64,000 nucleotides of DNA from Lysobacterales bacterium (GTDB lineage Bacteria; Pseudomonadota; Gammaproteobacteria; Xanthomonadales; SZUA-5): NCBI GenBank assembly GCA_022844165.1, contig JALHMH010000008.1:62001-126000 (forward strand), in the 5' to 3' direction. This document shows, in pieces, positions 27,677 to 36,856 of the stretch. Every line of letters starts with the position of its first letter. The first letter of the stretch is position 1. A program made the translations under genes and the position numbers. The notes beneath the pieces are model-generated. The model was not told the DNA's origin, searched no databases, and worked only from the letters and a program-made list of their open reading frames with translations.

Positions 27677-27758
27677 GCCTGACTCCCGCTCAAGTGATGT
27701 ACTCAAATCACCTACGCATGATCGCAGCAAACCGGGTCACCAAGTCGCCAGCCGCGGG

Positions 27759-28679
27759 TTAGGCTGCCTGAGCGCTGGTGCGAACGAAATCCACGATCAC
27801 CTGCGCCAATTCCTCGCCACAATCTTCCTGCAGAAAATGGCCACCGCCAATGAGCGTGGTATGGCGCTGCTGATTGCAGCCCGGGATCAGCTTCTGCAGA
27901 ACAGCATCGGCGCCGCGTGTGATCGGATCGCCGTCGCTGAACGCAGTGAGAAAGGGTTTGTCGAATCGCATCAGCTGCGCCCACGCCTGGCGATTGGGCT
28001 CCGCGGCCGGGTCATCGGGACTTGCAGGCACGAGTGTCGGAAACGCGCGTGCACCGGCCTTGAAACGTTCGTCGGGGAACGGCGCATCGTAGGCGGCCTG
28101 TTCTGCCGCGGTCAGCGATTTGACGGTGCCCCTGGCGATGATTTGTCCTGTTGGGAACACCGGTACGGTTTGCGAGAACTCGCGCCACGCCAGGAAAGCT
28201 GCGCCGGGTTTGCTGTCGCCGGTTGGCAGGAACGTATTCGCGGCGACCACGCGCGCAAAGCGTTCGGGCATGGCTGCGACCAGGCGCAGCCCAAGCAGGC
28301 CGCCCCAATCCTGGCAAACCAGTGTGATGGAATTCAGATTGAGCGTGCAGACAAAGTGTGTGAGCCAGTCGACATGTCGTTGGTAGCTGTAATCGCTGCG
28401 CTCAGCGGGTTTGTCGGAGCGACCAAATCCCACGAGATCCGGCGCGATGACCCGGTGACCCGCAGCCGCAACGATGGGAATCATCTTGCGATACAGATAC
28501 GACCAACTAGGTTCGCCGTGCAGCATCAACACCGGTGCGGCGGCGGGCGGTCCCTCGTCCACATAGTGCATGCGCAGAGTTTGTTCGCCTTCGCCGGCCT
28601 GGATGTGGACAAAGTTCGGCGCGAAGGGAAACCCAGGCAGTTCGGAGAAGCAGACATCTGGCGTACGTAGCACTTGCAT
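27759..28679 (-). CDS. Haloalkane dehalogenase (HLD-I type)
   Basis: Alpha/beta hydrolase of 306 residues that would split carbon-halogen bonds hydrolytically. Oxyanion motif LHGEPSWSYLYRKM (53-66), APDLVGFGRSDKP, and the nucleophile elbow TLVCQDWGGLLGLR with Asp 124 instead of Ser followed by the halide-binding Trp 125. Acid/base: SDGDPITRG and GGGHFLQEDCGEELA near the C terminus. The order and the Q-D-W-G-G elbow are those of DhlA/DhmA-type enzymes; soluble, no signal peptide. Native substrates of such enzymes are mostly unknown. It is divergent from a serine hydrolase gene, 135 bases away. Confidence 0.88.
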   Translation of the reverse strand: MQVLRTPDVCFSELPGFPFAPNFVHIQAGEGEQTLRMHYVDEGPPAAAPVLMLHGEPSWSYLYRKMIPIVAAAGHRVIAPDLVGFGRSDKPAERSDYSYQRHVDWLTHFVCTLNLNSITLVCQDWGGLLGLRLVAAMPERFARVVAANTFLPTGDSKPGAAFLAWREFSQTVPVFPTGQIIARGTVKSLTAAEQAAYDAPFPDERFKAGARAFPTLVPASPDDPAAEPNRQAWAQLMRFDKPFLTAFSDGDPITRGADAVLQKLIPGCNQQRHTTLIGGGHFLQEDCGEELAQVIVDFVRTSAQAA

Positions 28680-28814
28680 GGCGGGATCCTTCGACGGTGC
28701 GGCATCGGTGGGCGGATCATCGCTGCTTTCCTGATATCAGAGTACTTGGGCACCAGGGTACTTTGCGGCTCACCAGCCGCGTATTGTGGCAACAACTTTG
28801 TAGCCATTCTTTCT

Positions 28815-29969
28815 ATGACTCGATACTTCGCGCCACTCGGCACATTGGTTCTCTGCGCTGTCGCTGGCGCAACTTTGCAGGCCGCAGTGCCGGAACTAGA
28901 GCGCTTCGATCAGCGCTTTCGTGAGGTATTGATCGAACAATCCATCCCAGGTGGCGCTTACATCGTCGTTGGCAAAGGCCAGGTGCTAAGGTCGGGCGCA
29001 CACGGTGTGCGACAGATCGGTCAGGTGGAGCCGGTGGATGTCGACACCGTGTTTCGTCTCGCCTCGGTGTCGAAAACCTTCGCCGGACCGCTGGCGCTCC
29101 AGCTGGTTGCCGAGCAACGGATCGATCTTGCCGATTCGTTGGTCACGCAGCCGCCCGACTTTCGCTTGAAGCCCGCACTGATGAAACAACTGCGCGTCGA
29201 AGATTTGCTTGGGCAATCGACGGGGCTGGTGGCGAATGCCTACGACAATCTGCTCGATGACGGTCTGCCTTTGGCCAAGATTCTCCCGCAATTCCGCACA
29301 CTGGAGCCGATTTGTGCGCCCGGTCGCTGTTACAGCTACCAGAACATCGCTTTTGCGCAGATTGCGCCCATCCTGTCCAGGGCGGCCGGCACTTCTTACT
29401 CGGAGTTAGTCACGCAGCGTCTGTTCGATCCGCTGGGGATGCGCAGTGCGACGTTTGGACGAGACGCATTGCTGGCCGAAGCGAATGTCGCGCGACCGCA
29501 TCGCCGCAGGGACGGCGTCTGGGTTCCTGCAGAGTTGAACGAAGCGTATTACCAATTGCCGGCGGCAGCAGGCATCAATGCCAGTGTCAACGATTTGAGC
29601 AAGTGGTTGCTTGCAATGCTGGGCAGCCATCCGGACGTATTACCGGCCGAGCTGATTGAGGCAACGACGCGCAAGCGCGTGCGTACGCCACGCGAACTCA
29701 AACGGCAATTATGGGCCGATCTGCTCAGCGATGCCCACTATGGTCTGGGTTGGCGCATCTACCAAATCGGCGAGGATGAGCTGTATTTGCACAGTGGTTG
29801 GGTCAGAGGTTACGTCACCGAGATCGCGTACTCGCGCAAGCACGATCTGGGACTGGCGCTGCTGCTGAACGGCGAAACTTTGCACATCAATCGAATCAGC
29901 ACCTGGTTTTGGGCCACCACACACGGCCGCTCCGTGCCTGGCGACCCAATGCCGGCTGCTTCGAAGTGA
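28815..29969 (+). CDS. Serine hydrolase, class C beta-lactamase-like
   Basis: Secreted penicillin-binding-protein-fold enzyme of 384 residues. From the ATG at 28815 the protein starts with a signal peptide (MTRYFAPLGTLVLCAVAGATLQA). Catalytic SxxK is SVSK at about 84-87 in RLASVSKTFAG; the YxN motif is CYSYQN; the third motif region is LHSGWVRGYVTEI (H-S-G). Such proteins include esterases, D-aminopeptidases and peptidases; true beta-lactamase activity is unlikely. A second member of the family is at 55399-56892, and a decayed 3' fragment of this gene lies at 26629-26725. Confidence 0.88.
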   Translation: MTRYFAPLGTLVLCAVAGATLQAAVPELERFDQRFREVLIEQSIPGGAYIVVGKGQVLRSGAHGVRQIGQVEPVDVDTVFRLASVSKTFAGPLALQLVAEQRIDLADSLVTQPPDFRLKPALMKQLRVEDLLGQSTGLVANAYDNLLDDGLPLAKILPQFRTLEPICAPGRCYSYQNIAFAQIAPILSRAAGTSYSELVTQRLFDPLGMRSATFGRDALLAEANVARPHRRRDGVWVPAELNEAYYQLPAAAGINASVNDLSKWLLAMLGSHPDVLPAELIEATTRKRVRTPRELKRQLWADLLSDAHYGLGWRIYQIGEDELYLHSGWVRGYVTEIAYSRKHDLGLALLLNGETLHINRISTWFWATTHGRSVPGDPMPAASK

Positions 29970-30176
29970 GCGCAGGCCGAACGAGGAATCCGCTATGGGT
30001 TGGATAAAGACGGGTGGGATCAGGACAGCCTCGCCGGTACGGTTGCTGGAGCTGTTGATTACCCGGTCCGCCGCTTAAGCGGTTGCACTTTTTGCTTCGC
30101 TCTTGCTGTCAGCATTCAGGCAGCGCAAGCCTGATCACACTCACTTTTCGCATTCGTCCGAGTTCACCCATGCGGG

Positions 30177-31046
30177 CTAAGGCATCCCGTCGTGCAATGC
30201 TTCCGCTTCGTCACGACCTTGCTGGCGAATCGCTGCGACTTGTCGCGCGTCTTCGATGGCGTCGAGGACTGCATCCACGTCGGCCGGACTTTCGTCGAAA
30301 ACAAACGTGCCGGTCAGCTCAATATCCGGAGTGAGCGCGCCGGCCTCGAACAGCGCCCACATTTCTTCGCCGTAGTGCGTGAGCATCAGTTCCGGTGCGA
30401 AGCGGCTGAAGCTGGCGCGCAGGTTATGGACATCGCGCAACAACATGTCACGCGCGGCATTGTTGCCAGCTGCGCTCACGACCTGCGGCAAATCGATAAT
30501 GACCGGACCGGCGGCCTCGATCAGTACGTTGTACTCGGATAAATCGCCATGGATCAGGCCCAGACACAACATACGCACCACATCGCGCATCAGCCGCGAG
30601 TGCCAGTCGAGCGCTTGCGCGTGAGTCAGCTCGACTTCGCCCAGGCGTGGCGCTGGGTCGCCATGTTCGTCGGTGACCATCGACATCAGCAGTACGCCGT
30701 GGAAGTAACCGTGCGGCTTCGGCACCGACACACCCGCGGCCGCAAGACGGTAGAGCGCATCGACTTCGGTGTTCTTCCACACCGCTTCTTGCTCCCGGCG
30801 GCCAAACTTGCTGCCGCGATGGATCGCCCGCGATTGCCGGCTGCCGCGCACATTGCGGCCTTCCTGATATTGCACGCGCGCTTTGAAACTGCGCTGCGCC
30901 ATATCCTTGTAGACCTTGGCGCACAGCCGGTTCGGCCCAGATCGCACGACAAAAACCGAGGCTTCCTTGCCACTTTTCAGCGGCAGCAGCACCTCATCGA
31001 CAAGGCCATCGTCGACCAGCGGTTGCAGGCCTTTGGGTATTTTCAT
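30177..31046 (-). CDS. RIO-type serine protein kinase
   Basis: Atypical protein kinase of 289 residues. Marks: KSGKEASVFVVRSGPNRLCAKVYKD (glycine loop and Lys), QNTEVDALYRLAAAGVSVPKPHGYFHGVLLM in part (KNTEVDALYRL), the catalytic loop LCLGLIHGDLSEYNVLI and the metal-binding IIDLPQVVSA (D-x-P instead of DFG). The first half is rich in basic residues (RSFKARVQYQEGRNVRGSRQSRAI), as in bacterial RIO1-like kinases (for example Pseudomonas PA4780). Its substrate is unknown. The ATG at 31046 is the first with family similarity; upstream frame is a shadow. Confidence 0.88.
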   Translation of the reverse strand: MKIPKGLQPLVDDGLVDEVLLPLKSGKEASVFVVRSGPNRLCAKVYKDMAQRSFKARVQYQEGRNVRGSRQSRAIHRGSKFGRREQEAVWKNTEVDALYRLAAAGVSVPKPHGYFHGVLLMSMVTDEHGDPAPRLGEVELTHAQALDWHSRLMRDVVRMLCLGLIHGDLSEYNVLIEAAGPVIIDLPQVVSAAGNNAARDMLLRDVHNLRASFSRFAPELMLTHYGEEMWALFEAGALTPDIELTGTFVFDESPADVDAVLDAIEDARQVAAIRQQGRDEAEALHDGMP

Positions 31047-31131
31047 CTGCAGTGACCGAAGAACTAAGCGCCCTAGTATGGCGCAAGCGTCCCCGAGAGC
31101 ACCTTCAATTGCCAATGCACGCAGCTGAGCG

Positions 31132-33870
31132 TCACTTCGCCAACCACCGATCAGCCAACCGCACGGCGTAGTGCCGTTCGCCACGCCGTGCCGCGACGAT
31201 GTCTCGGGCCTGCTGTACTGCAAGGCGATCCAAGGTCGGGCCTTGCATGAGCCGTTCGAGCAACGTTGCGATTTCGGAAAGTCTGGTCGAGTCGTCGCGC
31301 GCAATGCGCTCATTGGCAGCGTGCAGCGCCGAGCGTGCGTTGTCGAGTTGTTGCTGTTCAATGGCGAGAGCGGCAATCGACAAGCACACGCTGGCGATGT
31401 CGCGTGGGGCCTTGGTTTCGACGGCCATGGTACGTATCAGCTCAGCCATCGCGCTGGCATCCGGAGCAAGGCGTAGCCGTATGGCGACAAGCTCGAAGTA
31501 GCGCCAACGAGCGTTGCCCGCGATCTGGGGCGGCGGGTCTGGGCCGCCCGGTGGCAGAAGCTCGAGTGCGCGGGCAGCGCGACCGGTTTCGGCGAGCGCG
31601 ATAGCGGCGTAACTGACGGCGTCCAGGTAGAGCGGATGCGCCTGGCCGACTTCGCGTTTCAGGTCCGCAAGCGCTCGTTGTGCCTCAGTTGCGGCATCTT
31701 CGTAGCGTTGTTGGCGATTCAGACTCATCGCGAGAAACGAACGCGAGCGAGCCGCCGCATAACTTTGCGGGCCGTAGTGCTGTTCGCGAATGCCAAGTAC
31801 CTCGCGCCACAATGGTGTGGCATCCGCGCTGGGGTCACTTCGGGTGCGAATACGGGCAAGCTCTTCCAGGATTCTGGCCAGCTGAGGATGCTGGTTTGGA
31901 TAGGCGCGCCGTGCGACGCTCGCGGCGCGCTCGGCAAAGGGCAGCGCTGCTGCGATATCGCCTTTGATGCGTAGAACGCCGGCGACCCGCATGGCAGCGT
32001 AAGCGGTCTCCGCATGGTCCTGTCCGAATCGTCGCTCGGAGAGCTGCAGCGCGCGACGCGCGAGGGTTTCGGCTTGCGCACGGTAGATTTGATCGTGCGA
32101 ATAAGCGACCACGGCCTGAGTGAGTGCGCCGATTTCCCGGTCGGCGTCTGGTGCCGTACGCGCGATCAGATCCAGCAACTCATCGGCCAGAGAGCGTGCG
32201 GTATCGCCATCGTCGCTATCGACGTTGGCGCCGATCATCTCCATGAATTTGCCCATCAGCCAATCGTTGGGCGCGCCTTGCGCACGCGCTTGCGCAACTG
32301 CGCTGCGCAAGGCATCCAGCCCGTGCGCGCGGTTGCCAGGATCGAGTTGCGTGTGTACCGTGGCCAGATCGGCTTCGATGGCTGCGCTTTGCCAGATCGG
32401 TGCGTCGGCGATTTCAGGAACCAACGCCTGGGCGGCTTCGAAACTGCGGCGCGCTGCAGACCATTGACGCTGTCCTCCCTGGATGCGGGCCAGGGACAGC
32501 AACAGCGACAGCCGAGCGCCGGGCTCGGCATTGGTGTCGGCCAGCGCCTGCTCGGTGCCGCGGGCCAGCAGTTCAGCCGTGCTCGGAAGTTCGTCGCGCG
32601 GCGCTCCGGGCAGTTCGTTGGCGAACAGGTCCTCAAGAAACGACTGCACATACGCTGCACGCTGCGCCTCGCGGCGAGCGATGTGCGACTGTTGCCAGGC
32701 GCCGATCGCGCCGACCATGCTGGCCAGCAGGCCAATCGCGATTGCGCTGCTGGCGACACGATTTCGAGCGATGAGCTTGACCAGCCGATATCCGGCGCCC
32801 TCGCGTACGCGCACGGGCAAACCATCGAGCCATGCCGACAGTTCTTCGGCGAGCGCTTGCGCATTGCCGTAGCGGCGCGCGGGATCGGCCTGCAGCGCGC
32901 GCGCGAGTACGGCATCGAGATCGCCACGCAGCTCACGCGTTCGCTGACGCACCGCTGGATCTTCAGTTCGCGCAACGACGCGCGAGGCAGGCAATAGCAT
33001 CTCACCCTGGCGCTGCGGCCGCTGTCCGACCAGGAGTTCGTGCAACACCACCCCAAGGGCGTATACATCGCTCGCTGTACTGACCGGCTCTCCGCGCAGT
33101 TGCTCGGGTGCCGCATAGGCTGGCGTCAACGCGCGTCCCATGGCATGCGTCAGTTCGGTGCTGTCGCCGAAGCCGCTGTGATCCAGCAATTTGGCGATGC
33201 CAAAGTCGAGCAGCTTGGGTATGCCGGAGCGATCGATCAGAATATTGGCAGGCTTGATATCGCGATGGACAATCAGCTGGGCTTGTGCAGCGGCGACCGC
33301 ATCGCAAATCGCGCGCATCCAGAGAACGCGACCGCGCACGTCCAGCTTGCTGCGGTCGGCAGCGTCCAGCAGCGGCTGGCCATCGACGAACTCGATCACC
33401 AGAAACGGCTCGCCCGAGGCCGTCATACCGCTATCGAGCAGTCGCGCGATGTTCGGGTGTTTCAGGCGCATCAAGATGTCGCGTTCGCGTCGCAAACGCT
33501 CGCCGAGCACGGCTTGCGACAGGTGGCTGCGGATCAGCTTGAGCGCGACATCGATATGCGCTTCATTTTGTGCGAGCCATACCTCGCCCATCCCACCCGT
33601 GCCAAGCATTCGTTGCAACCGATAGCGCCCGATCGTATCCCCGGGTGCGTGCGATGTGCCGAGATTGGGTTCCAGCCGTGCCCAGGGCCTGGCATCGAGC
33701 ATCGGGTCGTCTTGCTCCGCCGCATGGATCAGTTGCCGCAGCTCCACTGCCAGGGTTGCGTCTTCGCCATCGAGCGTATCGAGCATTGCGTCCCGCTCGG
33801 ACGACGTCGCATTCAGCGCTGCGTCGAGCAGCGCATCCAGTCGCCGCATTCGCCCGATATCCCGGTTCAT
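31132..33870 (-). CDS. Membrane-anchored Ser/Thr protein kinase with TPR-like C terminus
   Basis: Protein of 912 residues. The kinase domain spans about 82-360: glycine loop LGTGGMGEVWLA, Lys 111 (VALKLI), catalytic loop VHRDIKPANILI (201-212), DFG in LLDFGIAKLL, APE in YAAPEQLRG. A single membrane segment lies at about 371-392 (NRVASSAIAIGLLASMVGAIG), followed by a helix-rich, Ala/Arg-rich extracytoplasmic half of about 500 residues with TPR-like helix pairs (for example YRAQAETLARRALQLSERRFG). The ATG at 33870 overlaps the ECF sigma factor stop as ATGA. By analogy with kinase-controlled ECF factors (ECF43 group, EcfP/PknS in Xanthomonas), it probably activates that sigma factor by phosphorylation. 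Confidence 0.92.
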   Translation of the reverse strand: MNRDIGRMRRLDALLDAALNATSSERDAMLDTLDGEDATLAVELRQLIHAAEQDDPMLDARPWARLEPNLGTSHAPGDTIGRYRLQRMLGTGGMGEVWLAQNEAHIDVALKLIRSHLSQAVLGERLRRERDILMRLKHPNIARLLDSGMTASGEPFLVIEFVDGQPLLDAADRSKLDVRGRVLWMRAICDAVAAAQAQLIVHRDIKPANILIDRSGIPKLLDFGIAKLLDHSGFGDSTELTHAMGRALTPAYAAPEQLRGEPVSTASDVYALGVVLHELLVGQRPQRQGEMLLPASRVVARTEDPAVRQRTRELRGDLDAVLARALQADPARRYGNAQALAEELSAWLDGLPVRVREGAGYRLVKLIARNRVASSAIAIGLLASMVGAIGAWQQSHIARREAQRAAYVQSFLEDLFANELPGAPRDELPSTAELLARGTEQALADTNAEPGARLSLLLSLARIQGGQRQWSAARRSFEAAQALVPEIADAPIWQSAAIEADLATVHTQLDPGNRAHGLDALRSAVAQARAQGAPNDWLMGKFMEMIGANVDSDDGDTARSLADELLDLIARTAPDADREIGALTQAVVAYSHDQIYRAQAETLARRALQLSERRFGQDHAETAYAAMRVAGVLRIKGDIAAALPFAERAASVARRAYPNQHPQLARILEELARIRTRSDPSADATPLWREVLGIREQHYGPQSYAAARSRSFLAMSLNRQQRYEDAATEAQRALADLKREVGQAHPLYLDAVSYAAIALAETGRAARALELLPPGGPDPPPQIAGNARWRYFELVAIRLRLAPDASAMAELIRTMAVETKAPRDIASVCLSIAALAIEQQQLDNARSALHAANERIARDDSTRLSEIATLLERLMQGPTLDRLAVQQARDIVAARRGERHYAVRLADRWLAK

Positions 33871-34376
33871 CGCGCAGCGCTGAGTTCGCCCAACCACGCT
33901 TTGGCGCGTTTCCAGTCGCGCTGCACCGTGCGCACATCGACGTCCAGAATATCGGCCGTTTCTTCTTCGGTGTAGCCGGCAAAAAAGCGACACATGACCA
34001 CTTCTGCGAGGCGCGGTTGGATCTCGGCGAGCGCCTTTAGCGTCTGGTCCATTTCGACCAGACGTTCGGCATCCAGCTCCGGTGCCAGCGCGACAGGGTC
34101 ATGATCGTCCGTTGCCGCAGTCTGCCGGACGCTACGGCGTCGCGCATCGTCGATCAGAATTTCGCGCATTGCTCGAGCTGCCAGCCCAAAGAAGTGCTTC
34201 CGATCCACCGCAACGGCGCTGCGTTCGCGGCTCAGCTTCAGGTACACCTCGTTGACCAGAGCTGTAGTCGCCAGCGTTTCGCCATGCGGCATACGCCGCC
34301 GCGCGGCATGCGCAAGGGTGCGCAGCTCATCGATGAGCGGTGCCAATGTTGCGGGGTCGGAGTCGAAGAAGCTCAT
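33867..34376 (-). CDS. ECF sigma factor coupled to Ser/Thr kinase
   Basis: Sigma factor of 169 residues of the family found beside bacterial Ser/Thr kinases. From the ATG at 34376 it starts MSFFDSDPATLAPLIDELRTLAHAARRR; region 2 is TTALVNEVYLKLSRER...HFFGLAARAMREILIDDARRR; region 4 is LAEIQPRLAEVVMCRFFAGYTEEETADILDVDVRTVQRDWKRAKAWL. The acidic patch that binds the RNA polymerase clamp in ordinary ECF factors is weak, as in kinase-regulated groups. The kinase follows with a four-base overlap; there is no anti-sigma gene. Confidence 0.9.
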   Translation of the reverse strand: MSFFDSDPATLAPLIDELRTLAHAARRRMPHGETLATTALVNEVYLKLSRERSAVAVDRKHFFGLAARAMREILIDDARRRSVRQTAATDDHDPVALAPELDAERLVEMDQTLKALAEIQPRLAEVVMCRFFAGYTEEETADILDVDVRTVQRDWKRAKAWLGELSAAR

Positions 34377-34425
34377 AGCACGGAGAATAGTCGTCCTCTC
34401 AAAGCTTCCCAAACCTTACGTCGGC

Positions 34426-34447
34426 GTTGTGCATATCAGCGCACAAC
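34426..34447. other. Inverted repeat between hda and the ECF sigma gene
   Basis: GTTGTGC / GCACAAC, perfect 7 bp with an eight-base loop, 50 bases upstream of the ECF start and 19 bases past the hda stop. It may be a hairpin ending hda transcription or an operator; no T-run follows. Confidence 0.3.
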
Positions 34448-34465
34448 ACCATTGAAGGTTCGCGA

Positions 34466-35119
34466 TCAGCCGCGCACCATCGCCACCGTTATCCGCCGCT
34501 TTTCCGCTAGGCTCGTGCGGTGCAGGGCGTCCAGACGCGTCATCAGCGCTGCCAAGTCACGCGAGTGGTGGCGCAACAAGTACTCGATTGCGGCCGGCTC
34601 CAACGGGATTCCGGCATGCCTGGCCTGCAATTGCAGAATGTGCCGACGGTCGTCGTCACTGACGAGCGGCAACAGCAGTTGTTCGGCGCGCGCGAGGCGC
34701 GAGTGCAGATCGGGCAAACACGTTGGCAATGCCGTGCCGGCGCAGAGCACTGCTCGCCGCGCGTCGTGCTGGCGATTGAGCAGCGCGAACAGGGCCAACG
34801 CTGCGTCAATCTCACCAATGGCATCAACATCATCAACGGCGATCAGCGCGCCATCGGCGTTGCGTAACCACTCGACCGCATCGGCGCGCCGCAGCGAAAC
34901 GTAAAAGGCGCCAATGCCGTGTTCGCGCGCGCGCTCGCAGACCGCGTGCAACAAATGCGACTTACCGCTGAGCGACGGGCCCGTCAGCACAATCTGCGCT
35001 TCGCCCGGGCTGGCTGCGAACGCGATCAGGCGCTGCGCAACGATGTTGCCGGGCGCGGCGTAGTAGTTCTCGAAACCTGGAGCGCCGATGCCGGGCAGCG
35101 CGAGTGCGAGTTGATTCAC
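34466..35119 (-). CDS. hda: DnaA regulatory inactivator Hda
   Basis: DnaA paralogue of 217 residues that, with the sliding clamp, promotes ATP hydrolysis by DnaA after initiation. The start is GTG at 35119, overlapping the permease stop as GTGA; it gives NQLALALPG, the clamp-binding QLxLxLP motif at residues 2-8. The AAA+ core shows Walker A LTGPSLSGKSHLLHA, Walker B LIAVDDVDAIG (D-D), sensor region GTALPTCLPDLHSRL and RRHILQLQARHAGIPL. In pseudomonads and xanthomonads it sits, as here, next to the permease and a DUF2066 gene. Confidence 0.93.
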   Translation of the reverse strand: MNQLALALPGIGAPGFENYYAAPGNIVAQRLIAFAASPGEAQIVLTGPSLSGKSHLLHAVCERAREHGIGAFYVSLRRADAVEWLRNADGALIAVDDVDAIGEIDAALALFALLNRQHDARRAVLCAGTALPTCLPDLHSRLARAEQLLLPLVSDDDRRHILQLQARHAGIPLEPAAIEYLLRHHSRDLAALMTRLDALHRTSLAEKRRITVAMVRG

Positions 35120-36186
35120 GACGGCGGCGCAGCATTGTCTTGATAGAGTCGGCTTTGCAGATACTGCTCGTGCAGATGACGCAGGATGACCATCAGCACT
35201 GCGGTGACGGGTAAAGCCAACAACACGCCGACAAAGCCAAACAATTGCCCGCCCGCGAGAATGGCGAAGATAACCGCCACCGGGTGCAGGCCGATGCGAT
35301 CGCCTACCAGCCACGGCGTCAGCACAAAACCCTCGAGCGTCTGGCCGACGCCGAACACGATCAGAACGTACATCACGTGGACCAGATCGCGATGCTCCAC
35401 CAGCGCCGCTATCACCGCGCCGCCGACGCCGAGAATGCCGCCCAGGTAAGGCACGAAACTCAGCAACCCGGCGCACATGCCGATCAGAAACGCCAGCTTG
35501 ATGCCGGCAAGCCAAAGTCCGATCGAATAGATCAAACCGAGCGCCAGCATCACCGCCAACTGACCGCGTAAGAACGCGCTCAGCACCACGTTCGATTCGC
35601 GAGCGATTTGCGAGACCTTTGGCTCGATATGCCTTGGCAGCAGCTCGCGCACACGTTCGATCATGGTGTCCCAGTCGCGGAGAAAGTAAAACGTCACGAC
35701 CGGAATCAACAGCAGGTTCATCGCGAATGCGACGATCGCCAAACCGGACTTCGACACTTGCTCAAGCACGGTGGCTGCGATGCCGCCCGCTTGCTGCCAA
35801 TGTTGCTGCAGGACTGCCATGATTTGGTCGGTGGAGAACACGTTTGGATCGACGCCGAGGCGGTCAACGAGAATCGGCATCAGTCGCTCGCGGACCCAGC
35901 TGATGTAAGCCGGCAGTTTTTCGATCAACAGCCGGATCTGGTCTTCCAACAACGGCACCAGCACCAGCGGCACCAGCAGCAGAATCAAGGTCATTGCCGT
36001 GAATACGATGCCCACGGATGCGCTGCGCGAGAGCTTCAGGCGTTCCAGTGCGTCGACGATAGGATCGCCCAGATACGCGAGCAGCGCAGCGACCGCAAAT
36101 GGCGTCAATATAGGACCGAGCAGAAACAGAAAGAGCCCAACGACGGCCAAGATGGCGGCCAGCTGCGCGCGATAACTCCAAGTCAA
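35116..36186 (-). CDS. AI-2E family transporter (PerM-like permease)
   Basis: Integral membrane protein of 356 residues with about eight membrane segments in the family order: an N-terminal pair (AAILAVVGLFLFLLGPILTPF, VGIVFTAMTLILLLVPLVLV), a soluble loop (EDQIRLLIEKLPAYISWVRERL), then AIVAFAMNLLLIPVVTFYFLRDWD and the C-terminal group with YLGGILGVGGAVIAAL and GDRIGLHPVAVIFAILAGGQLFGFVGVLLALPV in parts. The start is unusual: TTG at 36186, overlapping the pgsA-like stop as TTGA, with a strong AAGGAG ribosome site at 36195-36200 inside that gene. Exported substrate unknown; some members export autoinducer-2. Confidence 0.9.
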   Translation of the reverse strand: MTWSYRAQLAAILAVVGLFLFLLGPILTPFAVAALLAYLGDPIVDALERLKLSRSASVGIVFTAMTLILLLVPLVLVPLLEDQIRLLIEKLPAYISWVRERLMPILVDRLGVDPNVFSTDQIMAVLQQHWQQAGGIAATVLEQVSKSGLAIVAFAMNLLLIPVVTFYFLRDWDTMIERVRELLPRHIEPKVSQIARESNVVLSAFLRGQLAVMLALGLIYSIGLWLAGIKLAFLIGMCAGLLSFVPYLGGILGVGGAVIAALVEHRDLVHVMYVLIVFGVGQTLEGFVLTPWLVGDRIGLHPVAVIFAILAGGQLFGFVGVLLALPVTAVLMVILRHLHEQYLQSRLYQDNAAPPS

Positions 36187-36743
36187 GTCAATTTCTCCTT
36201 CGTCAGACGCCGGGCCTTCTCGCGCCAGCGTCGCACATAGTCGATGCCGCTGGATACAAGAAATATGGCGGTCGCCACAAATGCTGCCTGTACCGCAAGC
36301 ATTGGCACGTGCGCAGGATAGGCATTTGCGACCAACAACAGCAGAACCATTAATACTTGCGCCAACATGGTCATCTTGCCGAGCAACGTCGGCGCAGCGC
36401 GCAGGGGCGCATAGTTGAAATGAAAAGCGACAGCGCCCCAGACGATGACGATATCGCGCATCGCGATCAGCGCAAACAACCACAGTGGTAGATCGCCATG
36501 CCAGGCCAGCGCCGCGGTGGCGCACAGGATCAGGGTTTTATCGGCCAGTGGGTCCAGCCAGCCACCGAGGCGGCTGATCCAGCCGAATCGTTTGGCCAGG
36601 TAACCATCGATCGAGTCTGTCAGGCCAGCGGCAAGGAACAGCCAGAGCGCCATCTGCGCCTGTTCGTGCGCGATCAGCCACGCGATCGGCGGCGCCGCGA
36701 GCAGCCGCAGAAGCGTCAGGGTATTGGGCAGGTGGCGGAGCAT
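36183..36743 (-). CDS. CDP-alcohol phosphatidyltransferase, PgsA-like
   Basis: Membrane enzyme of 186 residues that transfers a phosphatidyl group from CDP-diacylglycerol to an alcohol, probably glycerol-3-phosphate. The start HLPNTLTLLRLLAAPPIAW and the signature DSIDGYLAKRFGWISRLGGWLDPLADK (D-x2-D-G-x2-A...G-x3-D-x3-D, in parts) with all four Asp present identify the family; the Ala-Arg pair is split as A-K-R. Five to six membrane segments follow. The ATG at 36743 fits the family start; a GTG at 36758 is possible. It is likely a second PgsA-type enzyme rather than the uvrC-linked one, or a related synthase. Confidence 0.87.
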   Translation of the reverse strand: MLRHLPNTLTLLRLLAAPPIAWLIAHEQAQMALWLFLAAGLTDSIDGYLAKRFGWISRLGGWLDPLADKTLILCATAALAWHGDLPLWLFALIAMRDIVIVWGAVAFHFNYAPLRAAPTLLGKMTMLAQVLMVLLLLVANAYPAHVPMLAVQAAFVATAIFLVSSGIDYVRRWREKARRLTKEKLT

Positions 36744-36856
36744 CGGGTTGCCGGTCACTCGTCAAAACAACCGGTGCGGTGCCGAATGGTCGCAAGCCAC
36801 CGGAAGCTGCGGGCGCGGCCCTGCCGCGTCATCGGAGATTGTACGACCAAGAGCAC

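Noticed and set aside
30083..30334. Small plus-strand frame between the serine hydrolase and the RIO kinase gene
   Set aside because: Mostly antisense to the RIO kinase 3' end; no ribosome site or family.
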